This document shows positions 10,331 through 22,800 of a stretch of DNA of 64,000 nt, one piece after another. The position numbers and the translations under genes are program-made. Source of the DNA: Posidonia oceanica. Lineage: Eukaryota > Streptophyta > Magnoliopsida > Alismatales > Posidoniaceae. Numbering within the stretch: the stretch's first letter is position 1; each line of letters opens with the position of its first letter. The stretch is from positions 26,262,001 to 26,326,000 of the forward strand of contig JAZBRS010000039.1 of assembly GCA_037176725.1 (NCBI GenBank), in the 5' to 3' direction. Below the pieces are notes generated by a model, which was not told where the DNA came from, ran no database searches, and saw nothing but the letters and a program-made list of their open reading frames with translations.

Positions 10331-10672
10331 GCCCGCAATGACCATATTGCCCTTGTCCTAGGCACGAGTCACCTCATTTGCATTCATTTGCATCTTATTT
10401 CTTTTGCATTGCTTCGCTTTGCATCCTTTGCTTGGCTTTGCGTGATTATTCACGCATTTCCCCGGTTTTCCTCGTCTTCCGATTTAATAGACTTGGTGGC
10501 GACTCCGACTTTGTCTTATCTTCCTCTTTTCTTTCCCTTTTTTCCCCCTTTTAAATGTTTTCGAGTTAGGTCTTCCTTCTCGGACATAGCCGCTTATAGT
10601 GAGCCTGATTCCGATCGGTGCACGCGAGCTTTGGCATCGTGCATGGACGATCCGAACACCGGGATTACTACA

Positions 10673-10677
10673 GTCCT
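10673..10677. repeat. Right target-site duplication of solo LTR A (GTCCT)
   Basis: Direct repeat of 4511-4515, immediately after the LTR's TACA end. Confidence 0.93.
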
Positions 10678-12046
10678 CGTCAGGGAACTACGTCTGGAGT
10701 GGCTGGTATTCAGGTAGAGGGAAATCAACAAGGTGATCTGCCATGGCCTGGCCCTTCATGGATTTTTGTGTGACAAAGGTGATGTCGTACTGAGATAACA
10801 ACACCTGCCACTTGACACATCTGCCCACCATAGCCGGCTTCTGAAATAGGAACTTGATAGGATCATGCCGGCACAAGAGTTAAACTGAGTATGCCATCAT
10901 ATAATGCCTTAGTTTCTATGCAGCCCAGACAAGAAATAAGCAGGTCTTCTCTATTGTGCCATACCTGGCCTCGCATTCATTAAACTTCTTGCTCAGGTAA
11001 TAAATGGCGTGCTCCTTCCTACCAGATTCGTCATGTTGGCCCAAGACGGCGCCCATGGAATGCTGCGTGGTAGAAAGGTAGAGAAGCAAAGGTCTCCCCA
11101 GCATGGGAGGAACCTGGACAGGAGGTTTGTTCAGAAGCTGCTTGATTTTATCAAATGCAACCTGGCACTCCTCACTCTAGTCGATTTGTGTATTCTTCTT
11201 TAGGAGCTTGAATATGGGTTAGCAGATGGGCGTAAGCTGTGCAATGAAGCGACTGATGTACTGTAAACGCCCAAGTAAGCCTCAGACCTGCTTTTCAGTC
11301 TTGGGGCTGGCATGTCCACGATGGCTTTTGCTTTCATTAGGTCCACTTCAATCCCCCTCTGGCTAACAGTGTAGCCTAGAAGTTTGCCAGATGATACCCC
11401 AAATACGCATTTACTGGGGTTAAGCCTCAGTTTGTATTTCCTCAAACGGTCAAAGAGTTTCTTCAGGTAGGCAAGGTGATCCTCAGGCTCTTTGGTTTTG
11501 GCAATCATGTACATAGACCTCCACTTCTTAGTGCATGTGGTCGTGGAAAAGTGTAGTCATGGCCCTCTGATAGGTTGCGCCAACATTCTTCAGCCCAAAC
11601 GGCATAACTTGATAACAGAAGACCCCCCTGGGGGTGATGCATGAAGTCTTTTCCATGTCTTCTTCTGCCATTTTGATCTGATTATAGCCGAAGAAGCTGT
11701 CCATAAAGGATAGCATCTTGTGGCCTGTAGTGTTGTCAACTAGGACGTCAATATGAGGCAATGAGAAATCATCCTTAGGACTCGCCTTGTTCAGGTCCCT
11801 GTAGTAGATACATATCCGGATTCAGCCATCCTTCTTGGGTACTGGCACAATGTTTGCAAGCCACTCAGGGTAAAGAACGACCTTCAGAAAGTTGACACTA
11901 AGCTGCTTCATTATCTCTTCTTTGATCATGAGCAGCCACTGTGGTCGCCATCTTCTTAGCTTTTGCTTTACTGGCTTGGCATCTAAGTCCAAGGGCAGGT
12001 TATGGACTACTATTTTGACATCGAGGAGAACCATGTCTTCATAGCT
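10678..12046 (-). pseudogene. pol: F pol, middle part: reverse transcriptase and RNase H
   Basis: Minus-strand translation gives RT in order: PVKQKLRRW near 11980, WLANIVPVPKKDG near 11840, MDSFFGYNQI (motif A, Asp present) near 11690, and FCYQVMPFGLKNVGATYQ near 11590. Near 11510 the YVDD catalytic box is destroyed: a short deletion removes the Asp pair and shifts the frame. Downstream come NPSKCVFGVSSGKLLGY (11390-11440), then the RNase H connection (YYLSKKFNECEARY near 10990, KWQVLLSQYDITFVTQK near 10790). Several stops occur, including one just before solo LTR A. The gene cannot make an active polymerase. Confidence 0.88.
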
Positions 12047-13402
12047 CTAGGCGAAGACATCTGCATACTCTTTTAGAAATGCAATGAACTCTGTTTTGGC
12101 CTGGGGCAATAATAGGGCGCTGATGCGAACTTCTCTAGCTTCCTTGGCTGTGCTGATGTTAACAACCTCTGTCTCCTCTTCGACATGAAGATTGGGGCCT
12201 TCTGGATCGTCGTCATAGGGCCGAAACTCAGGCGATGGTCCATCATTCTCATCCTCGCCTGCATCGTCTTCTTCTCCGTATGTAACAAGTTCCAAGAGGA
12301 TCTCCTTTTCAAAGGTAGGGTTTGTTATGTCAAAGGAGTGTAGATGTTCTGCTTCTTGGCCTTGGTGACGTTTCAGGATGGTCACGCCTACTCGGGTGTT
12401 TCTGTATCCTCGACACGCGACCTCTGTCCTGGCAACTTCCTCTATCTACTCTACCGCTGATGACACTGCTGGTAACTCTGTTTCTAGCACTGCTACTGAC
12501 TCTGCCACTACTAGCTCTGTTGATTCAGTTGATTCTGTCACTACCTGTACTGCCGATGCTTCCTCCTCCATGCTCCTTCTTGCAGAGGGTATATCAGACT
12601 GGTGGCTAATCGAGGTATTGTTGGAGTAAGGCATGTGCTGCACCAACCACCTAGACCTGCCTTGTTGCTGCAAAGTTATCAGTTCATTCGGTCTAGTGGG
12701 GGCCACTGCCGCCGAGTCTTCTTCAATGACCATGATAGAGGCATGGTCCTTCTGCGAGGAGGGGTCCGTAGCCACGGCTTTCCCCTTCTTCACGGCCACT
12801 TGATATGCCGCCAGATCCTCTGTTAATGACGTGAGCTGTTCTTGGTACAACAGCTCTAAGTCTCCCATCCACGCATCTACTTGAGCCTCAGCGGCCGTTC
12901 CTTCCTCCTCATCCGAGGGTGAGTCGACGTAGTAAGCGCCGGGGGCCTCTAGCTCTGGTCCGACTGCTAGATGTACCACGGTTCTGGGTGCTTGCTTTGG
13001 TTGGCCTGCGGGCATGGCAGATTGCGGCGGTCTAATCATCAGTGATCCAAACAGATTGGTCAGCAGCACCGCTGATGGGTGCGCTGCCAAAGTCACTGTC
13101 GCAACTGGAAGGGAGGCAAAGCTGCTCTTCTGGGAGACCAATGGCTGGGAGGTTGTGCTACTCGACAGGGCCTCTGGTTCTGGTTGTGATGGTGACTGCA
13201 CGGTCTCTGACGCCATGGGGGCCTGCCATGAGGGTTGATCTTTTGAGGCAGGCGGATGTGTGACTGACTGAGCCAGCAGCGTTGCTTGTGATGCGGCTAC
13301 TGAAATGGGCTGAGTCGCGCTGCTGGCTGAACTCGGTGATTGACCCGCCAGAGAGGGTGACAGTTGTACTGATGCGACTGCAGCTGTGGGCGGACTGGCT
13401 AA
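12047..13402 (-). pseudogene. F protease-RT linker, acidic/low-complexity
   Basis: Between protease and RT lies a long weakly conserved segment: a Ser/Thr/Ala/Pro-rich part (12446-13216), then an acidic stretch (EEDDAGEDENDGPSPEF near 12250) ending VFA-stop-SYED at 12047-12049. The same order is found in D (57100-59319). The stop is TAG in both F and D at the identical codon. No domain is recognised. Whether this stretch is translated or partly spliced, as reported for introns in Ogre elements, cannot be decided here. Confidence 0.65.
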
Positions 13403-15238
13403 CTATGCCTGAGCTGGTGTCTTTGACCTCAAAGCTGTTTGTGTTGGCGTCGGTGATGTTGACAAGACTGCAGGAAGATTAAAGACTGTCAAATCTACGA
13501 AAGGGTCTGCCAAATCTGCTGCTTTATGATTTGTGGAGGGAAGGGCCAGACAAACTGACCGAGGTGCTACCGAGCCGAGCTGGATTTCGCTGTAGGTCCG
13601 GGCTGCCCCTACTATGCCAGACTGCTCCTCATCCGAGTAGTAGTCCTCAATGTAGACCCATTCTTCTCCCAGCAATGAAGGGCTTTGGCATGGCTCCGAC
13701 TGCACTACGGCTTGAACTCCACTTGAACCTAGGATACCTGCACTTGTGAAGTTAGCGAGGTCCCGGGGAATGATCATTCTTTGATTCTTCGGTTGTGGGC
13801 ACTTACTTTCATCAGCTTGGGGGTCGTATCCAAGATCCTCATTGTCTCTTCGCTCCTCTACCATGATCGGCTCAGCAATTCCCTTGACGTATAACCCGAG
13901 CGGCGTTCCCTTGACGTAACCCCACCTGTGATAGACGTTTTCGACCATCTGGAAAGGGTTATTGTGAACGGCCAAGGAGTTGACATGTTCAAGATCTGGT
14001 AAAAAGTTAACCGGCTCGCACCGATTAAAGTGGTATAAAGCATCAGAGAGTTCAGGATCAAAAGGGACAGTCTGTGAAGAGACAGAGGAGACTGCCTCGA
14101 TCCGCTCCTTCTCAAAGTTCTCCGCCATAACTACGATGACATCGTTACCTCGGCGGAACTTGATCATGCGATAGAGGGTCGAGGGGATAACCTGATGCTT
14201 GTGGAGCCAAGGGCGCCCAAGCAAAAAGTTGAAGTTAGGCTCCAAGTCAATGACGTAGAATTCCACATCGAATGTGACCGGACCAATGATAAGAGGAATA
14301 ATCAAAATCCCTAGAGCATCATGGTGGGTATTATCAAAAGCTGTCATTCCCTTTACAGCCGGAGTAATGTCCTCGGCCTTGAATCAGAGCTTAGTTGCTG
14401 TTCGCAAGGGACAGACGTTAAGGCCTGACCCATTATCGACCAGCACAAGGGGAATGCGAAAGTTCTTGAATTGTACCGTGACGAACAAGGGTTGGTTATG
14501 ATTAATCCCCACCAGAGGTAACTCATCACTCGTGAAAGTGATGACCTAGGGCTTTGCAATCATTCCGACCATGCTTTCCAAGGTGGTAGGTTCTATGGCT
14601 TGGGACACATGGGCAGCTTGGAACACGTGAAGAAAAGCCTCGTGGTGTTTGGTAGAGGTGTGTATCAGGTCCCAAATGGATATGTTGGCTTTAACCTTTT
14701 TGAGTTGGGAAGTAATGTCAACCTTGGGCTAGCCCTTCTTGGTGGTAGGAAGTGTGGCTTTGGGGACAAGTTCAGCTATGGTAGGTACAAGCAGTTGGCC
14801 TGATGGTGGCAGAGTTGCAGGTTGGCCTAAGGGAAGAGGTGCTGTAGGTTCTGGATGGCTAGGTCTAGCCACTGGTGCTGGGGGTTTGTAGGCCCTCCCC
14901 GATCGCGTCACTTCCACACACATTTCTGTGGCGTAGCTGTAAGGTACACGATGGGTGTCCCGGATTAGGTTGATAACCACGGGAGCGCGTGTAGTGAGCA
15001 CGAGAGGGGCTACAAGGGTGCCTATTGGTTGAGGGAGGTATGAACAAGGGGGTTGTTGGGAATGCAAAGGGGGTGGAGGCTGAGGTCTTCCTAACAGGTG
15101 CACAGGAGACCCTAGCTGAGGCCTGCCTAAGAGATGTACTAGGGATGCTGGCTGTGGGTTACCTAGTAGGTGTACTGAGGCTTGGGCCCGAGGAAGCATG
15201 GTGGCAGGTGCAGAAGAACGCTCCGGCCTGGCACACGG
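13403..15238 (-). pseudogene. F gag C-terminus and aspartic protease
   Basis: The protease site VLVDNGSG lies near 14423-14446, with ILIIPLIIGPVTFDVEFYV and LGRPWLHKHQVIPSTLYR downstream, typical of retropepsins in this lineage. Upstream are KVDxSIWDLIHASSEHREAF-like and LPLVGINHNQPLFVTV segments shared with D. The reading frame is broken between 14347 and 14730. The protein after the protease (13403-14100) includes PDLEHVNSLAVHNNPFQMVE and a YIEDYYSDEEQSG acidic motif, also present in D. Confidence 0.82.
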
Positions 15239-17599
15239 TCAGATCATATGAACGCCCAACTCGGAGCCGGCGATAGCTGCAAGATAAAGGGAGACTGGAA
15301 AGGGAGTAGAAACATCATGGATAAGTTCAGAGGGGTCTACCACAGTTGTGGGAGATCTGGAAGGGACAAGAGAATGGATTCCTGAGGTCCCTGTGCCTCC
15401 TGAATAGGAGTGCTCCAGCAGGAGCTGGCGAACAATGTTAGCTGGGGTAGATGCTGATGCAGATGCATGAGATGGTGTAGAAGTGGATGCCTCGTGCGTG
15501 TCGATCACAATCATTCCCGATTTGATCAAGTACTGGATAGCATTCCGGAGGGTGTAGCAATTATCTGTCGAATGCCCGATGCTTCGATGGAAATTGTTGA
15601 AAAGGTTCGCCTTAAACCAATGCGGTAGTGGGTTTGGTGGCGGGCGAACCTCTGGAAACTTCAGGAGCAACGCAACCTTCGGGAGGATGGCATTTAGCGG
15701 TTCCACCAGTGGGGCGAACTTCCGCTTCTCAATGGGTGGCCGTCTCTGCCTCTGGAATTGTCCTTGCCGAACCGGTACAGTAGGATAGACCGGTCAAGCG
15801 GTGGTAGTGATCTGTGGTGTGGGGTGTGCCCTAGGTGCAGGTGCGTAAAATATCTGAGGAGGGGTAGGCCGAGATGCCAGATGAACAGGCGCAGCAGGAG
15901 AGTCGACGTATGCAACAGCGGGTTTCGGCAGATCCTTCTTCTTGGGACGATTGTTGTTGCTGCCGCTATTGTTATTGGTGGTCGTGGTGCTGCTACTGTT
16001 ACTGTCGGCAGGGGCCTGCTTGGCAAGCACAGAGTGTGCGGGGAAGTTGCCACTCTGCAACGAACTCTCTACGTGAGTGCCAGCTCGGATCAGTGCAGTG
16101 AAGGTCGTGACGGGTTGGATGCTAAGCAGAGCTCCGGTGGATGGCTGTGCCCCTTTAATAATGATCTCGATAGACTCCTCGTTAGAGGGCCTATCTCAAA
16201 CTTGTGAAGCAAGGGCGTGCCAGCGGCCGACGTACTCCCCGAACGGCTCGCTAGGATTCTGCTTGGTTGCGACCAGGTCCGCGCACTTTGGGACTAGGTC
16301 GAGGTTGAAGGAATATTGTTCCAGGAACGCCTAGCTTAGGTCGTTCCATGTCTTGATCACAGTCATGTCAAGTGACGTGAACCACTTGGGGGCTGGACCG
16401 GACAGACTCTTTTGGAACAGGCGGATCAGCAACCTCTCGTCAGCCCGAAGCTAGGCGAGATCACTGCAATACGCCTTCAGATGGGCTATGGGGCAGCCCC
16501 TACCATCATATTTCTCAAAGTCTGGGATCTTGAACTTTGGTGGGAGTACCGTCTTTGGGAAATAGCAGAGGTCCTGGAACTGGTAGGTCTGGTGGTCTAT
16601 ACCCTGCACTAAACGTAGTGCTTTCTCTAGAACATCCATCCTGCTATTGATGGGGTCCGGACTAACTGCCAGAGGTGATGGGGCAGCGGGGGCAGGGACC
16701 ACGTATGCCGATTGGGTCGCACCAAGGTGATCTGGATCCACCATCACATCGCCTAGTGATGCAATATGATGGCTAGCATACCCGTGCTGTGGTGGAGTGT
16801 AAGGGGGAATGCATGCTGAGTTCTAAACATGATGCAAGGGAGGCGGATAGATGACATGCTGTGCAGTGGGTGCAGAATGCTTGAGCAGCAGCGGCCGCAC
16901 CGATGCGGTGCCGGGTGGCGAGCCTGTGGGGTACTGCACTCCAACCAGTCCGAAGGACTGGCCACCAGGTGGCGGAGGTGCATGCTGTGTGTGGTGTTGT
17001 GCAGATGCAAGAGGCAGGATACGTGCCCCCACCATCGGAACTGTGAGCAGTTGAGACGATGGTCTAGGCGGAAGTGTAGAATGAAATGCATGATATGCGG
17101 GAGCAGGCCGCACAGGAATCTCGGGACCAGTAGGAAAGAAAGAAGGGCGGACCGATAGAGCCATACCCTGCAGCCTCTGGATAGTGTCCATCAGATGCTG
17201 GTACTGCTCTTCAGGTGTCCCATCAGTGGGAACACTAAATTGCAGCGCTAGCGAGGGGCCAGAGCCAAGAGGTCCAGACTGTCCAGAAGATTGAAGTCCT
17301 ATGGCAAGAGTCGCCGCAGCAGCAGAAGGGGTGTCAAAAGTGACGTATCCCTGAGAAGGTGGGGTCAGAGGTGCCTCCGTGATGCGAGTGGTGGTCATCA
17401 AGATAGACTCGACGACCGGATCCGGAGGAGCAAACGTCTTCCAATGTCCCACAACATACTGGGGTGCCCTAGGCGACAAAGGGGGAAACCCTGGTGTCAC
17501 AAGGGACACTGAACGGATGGAAGCGGGAGTCGGAGGGACTGAAGCGGAAACTGCCTCCGAGGCAAGGGTAAGCAGGGGTTCGATGGTGCGCTGGGCCAT
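15239..17599 (-). pseudogene. gag: F gag (capsid and zinc knuckle), broken
   Basis: Starts at MAQRTIEPL (17599), the same place as MAQFVG in D and MAQSVG in H. An N-terminal Pro/Ser/Gln-rich part runs to about 16820, then after a frameshift comes the capsid: FEKYDGRGCPIAHLKAYCSD near 16500, LIRLFQKSLSGPAPKWFTSL near 16400 and QYSFNLDLVPK near 16300. A Ser/Asn-rich linker (15960-16040) precedes the knuckle region FHRSIGHSTDNC near 15570, where the first Cys seen in H is replaced by Asn. In-frame TAG codons near 16450 and 16333 stand where sister copies have CAG (Gln). Confidence 0.87.
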
Positions 17600-18821
17600 T
17601 GCTGACTGAGAGCGAGTCGAAATAGGGCTGCGACGAGCAGAAAGTGGATGAGTTCTACGAGGAGCTATGTTTGCAAAAGCGAATAGCTCAAAAGGAGATG
17701 GTCGAGCACAGGTGTCTCAGTAGAGGTGTCAATAAGGGGAGGAACTTGAGCTCCAGCTAGGGATCGCTCACTGAACTCTGCGAAGGACACAACAGAAACT
17801 GGGATTAGAAACAGAAAATGAAATGTAAATGCATTAAGTTGCGGCATGAATGACATGTATGCTTTCTAGCATGCTCTCTCTCACCAATCTAGTGTTTCCT
17901 AGCAGGTAGTCTACTTCGAGTATCCACAAGTGTACAGGTCATCAACTCAGGTCCGAAAAGTAGGTCCCCTGTCTAACTCCTGTCCCAAAGCTTAGCTAAT
18001 AATAGGGTGGTGCGTTGGTGGCCTCGACCCCATCGAAGCTTGGGTAGTACGCTCCACTAGCACCGACACGACCCCTAACAAGGGGGGACAAACCAACCGA
18101 CTTACGCCATGCCAAAGCATCGGGGCAAGAGGCCGGGACCATCCTTCACAGACTGATAGGTGGACTCAGATGAGAAGATGCATGCCCTATATGATGCTTC
18201 ATGCAAATGATTGAAGTCTTTTATCTTGCGTATTTTATTAACTCAAGGGGATGCAAGTGTGTTGATGGCTCTAGTTGATCCTGGATTTTATTTTTACTTG
18301 CCATTTTTAATTAGCCGTGGGGAAAGCAAGCAGTCTTTAATTGTCCGTAGGCTTAATGCAAAAAGGGGAAGAAAATCACCCAAGCATGGCAAGCAAACAT
18401 CATACATCACAGCAAAAGGCATGTTCATGGCATGTGCTAGTGTTATGGACATGCTTAGTGAAAGTAGAAAGCAATCAGCACAACAAAAGGCAGGTAAGGC
18501 ATAGCATGTGCATCAGTGTAGTGTCATAGCGTACTTGTGTAAAATAAACCAAGCATCAGACAAAAGGCATGAATTAAAGCAATAAACACGCAAGCATGGC
18601 AATGGAATGCTGGAATAAAGGAAGTACTTGAATTAAAGCGGCGAATAAAGCAGATAATGTAAATAAATGCTGAGATAATAATTAAAGAGCAGTGCGATAA
18701 GTAAAAGAATAAGGCAATTAAAGGGAACTAAGCAAGCAGACAAAGCAAACAAAGGCACAAAGGCAAACAAAGATGCAAAACGCAAGCAAACGAAAACCAA
18801 AACGAAAGCTGGAGTCTAGTA
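17600..18821 (-). other. F 5' leader with conserved block
   Basis: Untranslated leader between primer-binding site and gag. The block 18003-18180 matches G (29830-30012), H (49822-50015) and, on the plus strand, D (34108-34310) closely, including the words GACTCAGATGAGAAG, GCCATGCCAAAGC (or its variants) and a C-rich hairpin CCCCT-TGTT-AGGGG. The rest is A-rich with repeated AAGGCAxxxA words and is only loosely conserved. Confidence 0.65.
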
Positions 18822-18839
18822 TCCCCAGCGGAGTCGCCA
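18822..18839 (-). other. Primer-binding site of F
   Basis: TGGCGACTCCGCTGGGGA begins one base after the 5' LTR end. The same sequence with one change follows LTR D (33528-33545) and the H 5' LTR (50859-50876). It starts TGG, as expected for pairing with a tRNA 3' CCA. From memory, Ogre elements are described as primed by tRNA-Arg; I did not verify the tRNA. Confidence 0.85.
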
Positions 18840-19529
18840 CTGTAATAATCCCGATGTTCAGATCGTCCATGCACTCTGCCAAAGCTCGCGTGCACTGATC
18901 AAAATCAGGTTTACTATTAGCAGCTGTGTCCGAGAAGAAAGACTTAACTCGAAAACACTTAAAAAAGGGCAAAAAGGGAAGAAAAGAAGAAGATAAGACA
19001 AATCAGAGTTGCCACCGTGTCTATTAAGTTGGGAGACAAAGAAAACCAGGGAAATGCGTGAATAATCATGCAAAACCAAGCAAAAGATGTAATGCAATGC
19101 AATGCAAGAGAAATGAGATGCAAATGATGTCACTCGTGCCTAGGATAAGGGCAATATAGTCATTACGTACCAAGAGATAAGGCAAGGACTCCTGTTACGT
19201 GCGGGGAAGGTGTTAGGCACCCCCGACATGCCCGAGAATCGGTCTTTCTAGGCTTACACTCGCATACGCAGGGAAATGTAGATTTGAATGCCTAAGTGCC
19301 ATGAATGCCTAATTAAATGCTCATAGGTGTGCTCTAAGTGATGAAGATGTGTGCAAAGAATTAAACGTGTAATCTAAGCGCTCAGCAATGCTGTCTGTGT
19401 TCCGAACCGGGCGAACCCTGGTTCGTGAGAACTCCAGGCAGTAAGCATCACTGCCCTATATGCAAATGCAGGCGATAAAACAAAACAGTGGTAAAACCAA
19501 GCAATATGGGCGACATGCAAGAGAAAACA

Positions 19530-19810
19530 AGGTAAAACACGCAAAACGGTGCAAAAAACAAAGCAGGCACGCAAAACGGTGCAAAAAACAAAGCAGGCAC
19601 GCAAAACGGTGCGAGAAACAAAGTTGGCACGCAAAACGGTGCAAGAAACAAAACGAGCATGCAAAATGGTGCAAAAAACAAAACGGGCATGCAAAACGGT
19701 GCGAGAAACAGAGTAGGCACGCAAAACAGTGCAAAAGACAAAGCAGGCATGCAAAATAGTGCAAGAAACAAAGCAGGCACGCAAAGCGGTGCAAAAAATA
19801 AAGCAAAAAT
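19530..19810 (-). repeat. 30-bp tandem array in LTR F
   Basis: About nine copies of a 30-bp unit containing GCACGCAAAACGGTGC (plus strand), with few differences between neighbours. It is the same family and position as the array in LTR A, but much shorter. Confidence 0.85.
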
Positions 19811-22800
19811 AGGCGATGTCAGTGCAGAAACAGAACGTCATGAAAACATGCAATGCAGATGTAAAAACATGCAAATGGGAGAAACAAAACAAGCAAAGAG
19901 AGGCAAGTGATGTAAGCATGAAGACAAACACCACTTAAGGACCACACAATACAGGTGTGAAGACCTACAAAGGGGAAAGAAAGCAAGTGGAGGGATCACC
20001 ACTATTCTGTGACTATTTCCCACTAAACCGTCCCACGATGTGCCTTGCACACTGCCCAAAGCTCGCGGTGCAATTGGATCATGGGAAAGGGAGAAGAAGG
20101 TCGCAATTAGTAGTGAATCCAGGGGAAACTCAACCCAAAATCACTAAGAGTACGCGAAAAGAGGAAGTGGAGTGGATAGGGAAGAAAAGGAAGTCCTAAT
20201 CTACATGCTCGGAAAACGGGACGCAAAAACAATGTATGCAATGCAAATGATATGCAAAAGTGTTGTGCAGGAGTTCAGAAGGACTTACCTTGGAAATCTG
20301 AAGCCTAATCTGAGGCAAACTTGGCTAGCATTGGAGTGCGCTCCACCAGGGTTGTCCAGGTAACTTGGTTGTGAATATCCGATGGTCCGATCAGAAGATA
20401 TCCAGGCTTCAAGGCAGAAGGCTCAAGAACAGGAGAGAAGAAGGGATCTAAGTGTAAAAGAGGTCCTAGGGGTGTGCAAAACAGGTCCTCCCACATACAT
20501 GGGAGCTAGAGGTGCTTAAAAGTGTGCAAAAATGCTAAGTGCAGTGATGTATGGGTGCAATGCATGCAAAAATGCAAAAAATGACCTAAGTGTGATGTTT
20601 TAGAAAAGTTAAGGACCTAAATGCAAAGATTTTGAAAACTTAAGGGTCTATATGCAATGATTTTGAAAACTTAAGGGTCTGGATGCAATTAAAATAAAAT
20701 GCAGGGTCTGAAATGCAATTTAATAAGGTAAAGATGCAATTAAATTATTTTTATAAACATGCAGTGGACTGAAATGCAATTTGAAAACATGCAGGGGCTA
20801 AAATGCAATTTTATAAGGTAAAATATGCTGTTAAATGAGTTTTGTAAACATGTTGAGGATTGGAATGCAATTTTGAATCATGCAAGGGTTAAAATGCAAT
20901 TTTATAAGGAAAAATGCAAATAAATGATGTGCATGCAAATGGAGGATTAAAGTGCAAAAATGAAATAAAACAGGATAAAAGTGCAATGCAATAAGGAAAA
21001 AATAAGAAATTAATTGAGTTAACAACAGATCAGAGGACTAAATGGCAAATAAAATAAATAGGAGGACTAAAAAGCAATTTAATAAGGTAAACAGAGGCAT
21101 TTAAATGACATTTAACAACCACAGGACTTAGATGCAAAATAAAAAGGTTACTGGACTAGAAAATAAAGAACAGAAAACTTATTTGAACTAGAGCAGGACT
21201 AACATATAAATAAAATAAATAGCTAGGCTGGAATTAAAGAAAAACTAAAGAACTGTAACAGCAGAGGACTAAAAAGCAAAGAAAATAAAGTACTGGGCCT
21301 AAACTAAAGGAGAACATAAGTTTTTATACAGCAGCTGGACTATCATGCAAATAAATAAAAACACAGACTTTTCATGCAATTTCATAATGTTTTATTTCAG
21401 ATTTAAATGAAACCTAAATCGTGCCTGGACCTAAAAGCAAATATGAAAAACTTAAATGAAGCTAATGCAATGCATGTGTAAAATACCTAAGCTAATGCAA
21501 AAATAAAACCAAAACAAAAACAAGTATATATTGCTACAGGAGGCAAGGCTAGAGCTCGCCGGGGGGAAGTCTGCAATGGTAGAGGAGAGGGCGGCGCAGC
21601 CCGGGCGGCGTGCAGGGGAGGTCGGCGCGGTCCGGCGGAGGCTGGGGCGGCGACCTGTAGCGTGCAGGGACGCTGGTCGGTGGGCTGGCTTGCTGCTGTG
21701 GATGCCAGCGCCGGGGAAGAAGGTGCTTCCGGCGAGCTTCTGCAGGCGGCACACATGACGAAAAGCTCTGGAGGAAGACCGAGAAGCAAGAGGGGAGAGA
21801 GAGGAAGCCAGGGGAGGGGTTTTTTACCTCTTTTGTGCGCCGGAATGAGCCACCCACCTCGGTGGATTTCTGCAGTGTGGGCAAAGGTCGTGGCGGCACG
21901 TGGCGCAGTGGTGGGCTGCTGGGGCGATCCGGAGGCATTGTTGGTGGTCTGGGGAAGACTCTGGTGCACCCAGAAGTAAGCTTGGCTGTCCGGAGAGGAA
22001 TCTGGTCTGGTTCTCGGTGGTGGTCGAGGTGGTTCCGCTGGTGTGTGGCGTTCCAGGCTGAGGTGAAGGTCCTGGTGGCTTGGTGGTTGTTCGGTGAGTG
22101 TGTAGGATGAAACAGAATGAAGTTCTACTAGTTCTGGAGGGAGTTAGAGGTGTTTGAAGTTTTTGAGCAATTTGGGGCGGAAGGTGTTTGTGGTGGTTTA
22201 CGGGGAGTGTGGGTGGTTTCGGGGTGAGATGTTGGGTAGCCTGAGAAGGTGGTTGCATGGCGAGTTAGGTGGCCAAGTTTCAGAATTTTTGGATGACTAT
22301 GGTGTTGGTTCTGCAATGGGGAAGATTTTTTGATGGTTTGGAGAAGAAAAATGGGTTGAAAATGTCTGTTGGAGGGTGATTGTGGGTGAGTTCTCTTGGT
22401 CTCTTCTTCTGGGGAGCGCACACGGGAGAGGGAAAGCTTTGCTAAGTGTGTGTGTGTGTTTCTGAGCAAGGTTCTACTGATCTCCTTTTTTGGTTTGGGT
22501 TTGCTGCACTTGAGTGCAAAGGATGGTGGCAGGAGGGTGTGCTGGTGCACGACTGCTGAAAGTGGTGCACGCCGGTCTAGCCTGGTGCAGAGGAATGGAA
22601 GAGTGTAGGACGTGCAGGTAGAAGGTGCGCTGTCGATTGCGTAGTAGAAGAGGTGTGGGAAAAAAAAGAAAAAACAGAGAAGAGAGGAGAAGATGGCTGC
22701 TGGAGGAGTAGAAGGAAAATAGAAAAAAAAGAAAAAGAAATAAGAAAGAAATAGAAAGAAGGAAAGAGAGAAAGAAAAAATAGGTTTTGGTTTTCTTTTT

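Larger units (their letters stand above)
4516..10672 (+). mobile_element. Solo LTR A, 6157 bp, Tat/Ogre-type
   Basis: Starts TGTTGACACC, ends ATTACTACA, has a 5-bp duplication on each side, and has no internal region, primer-binding site or polypurine tract next to it. It is therefore a solo LTR left by LTR-LTR recombination. In order it holds a U3 with three GATTATC/CTCTCTC units (4930-5010), an A-rich tract (5280-5940), a GC-rich stretch (6110-7620), a degenerate TTGCATTT..GGTCC repeat zone (7640-8500), a 30-bp tandem array (8745-9990) and a conserved 3' block (10028-10330). The same order is seen in F's LTR and both H LTRs. It sits in F's pol in the opposite orientation. The many ORFs inside it are low-complexity shadows. 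Confidence 0.93.
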
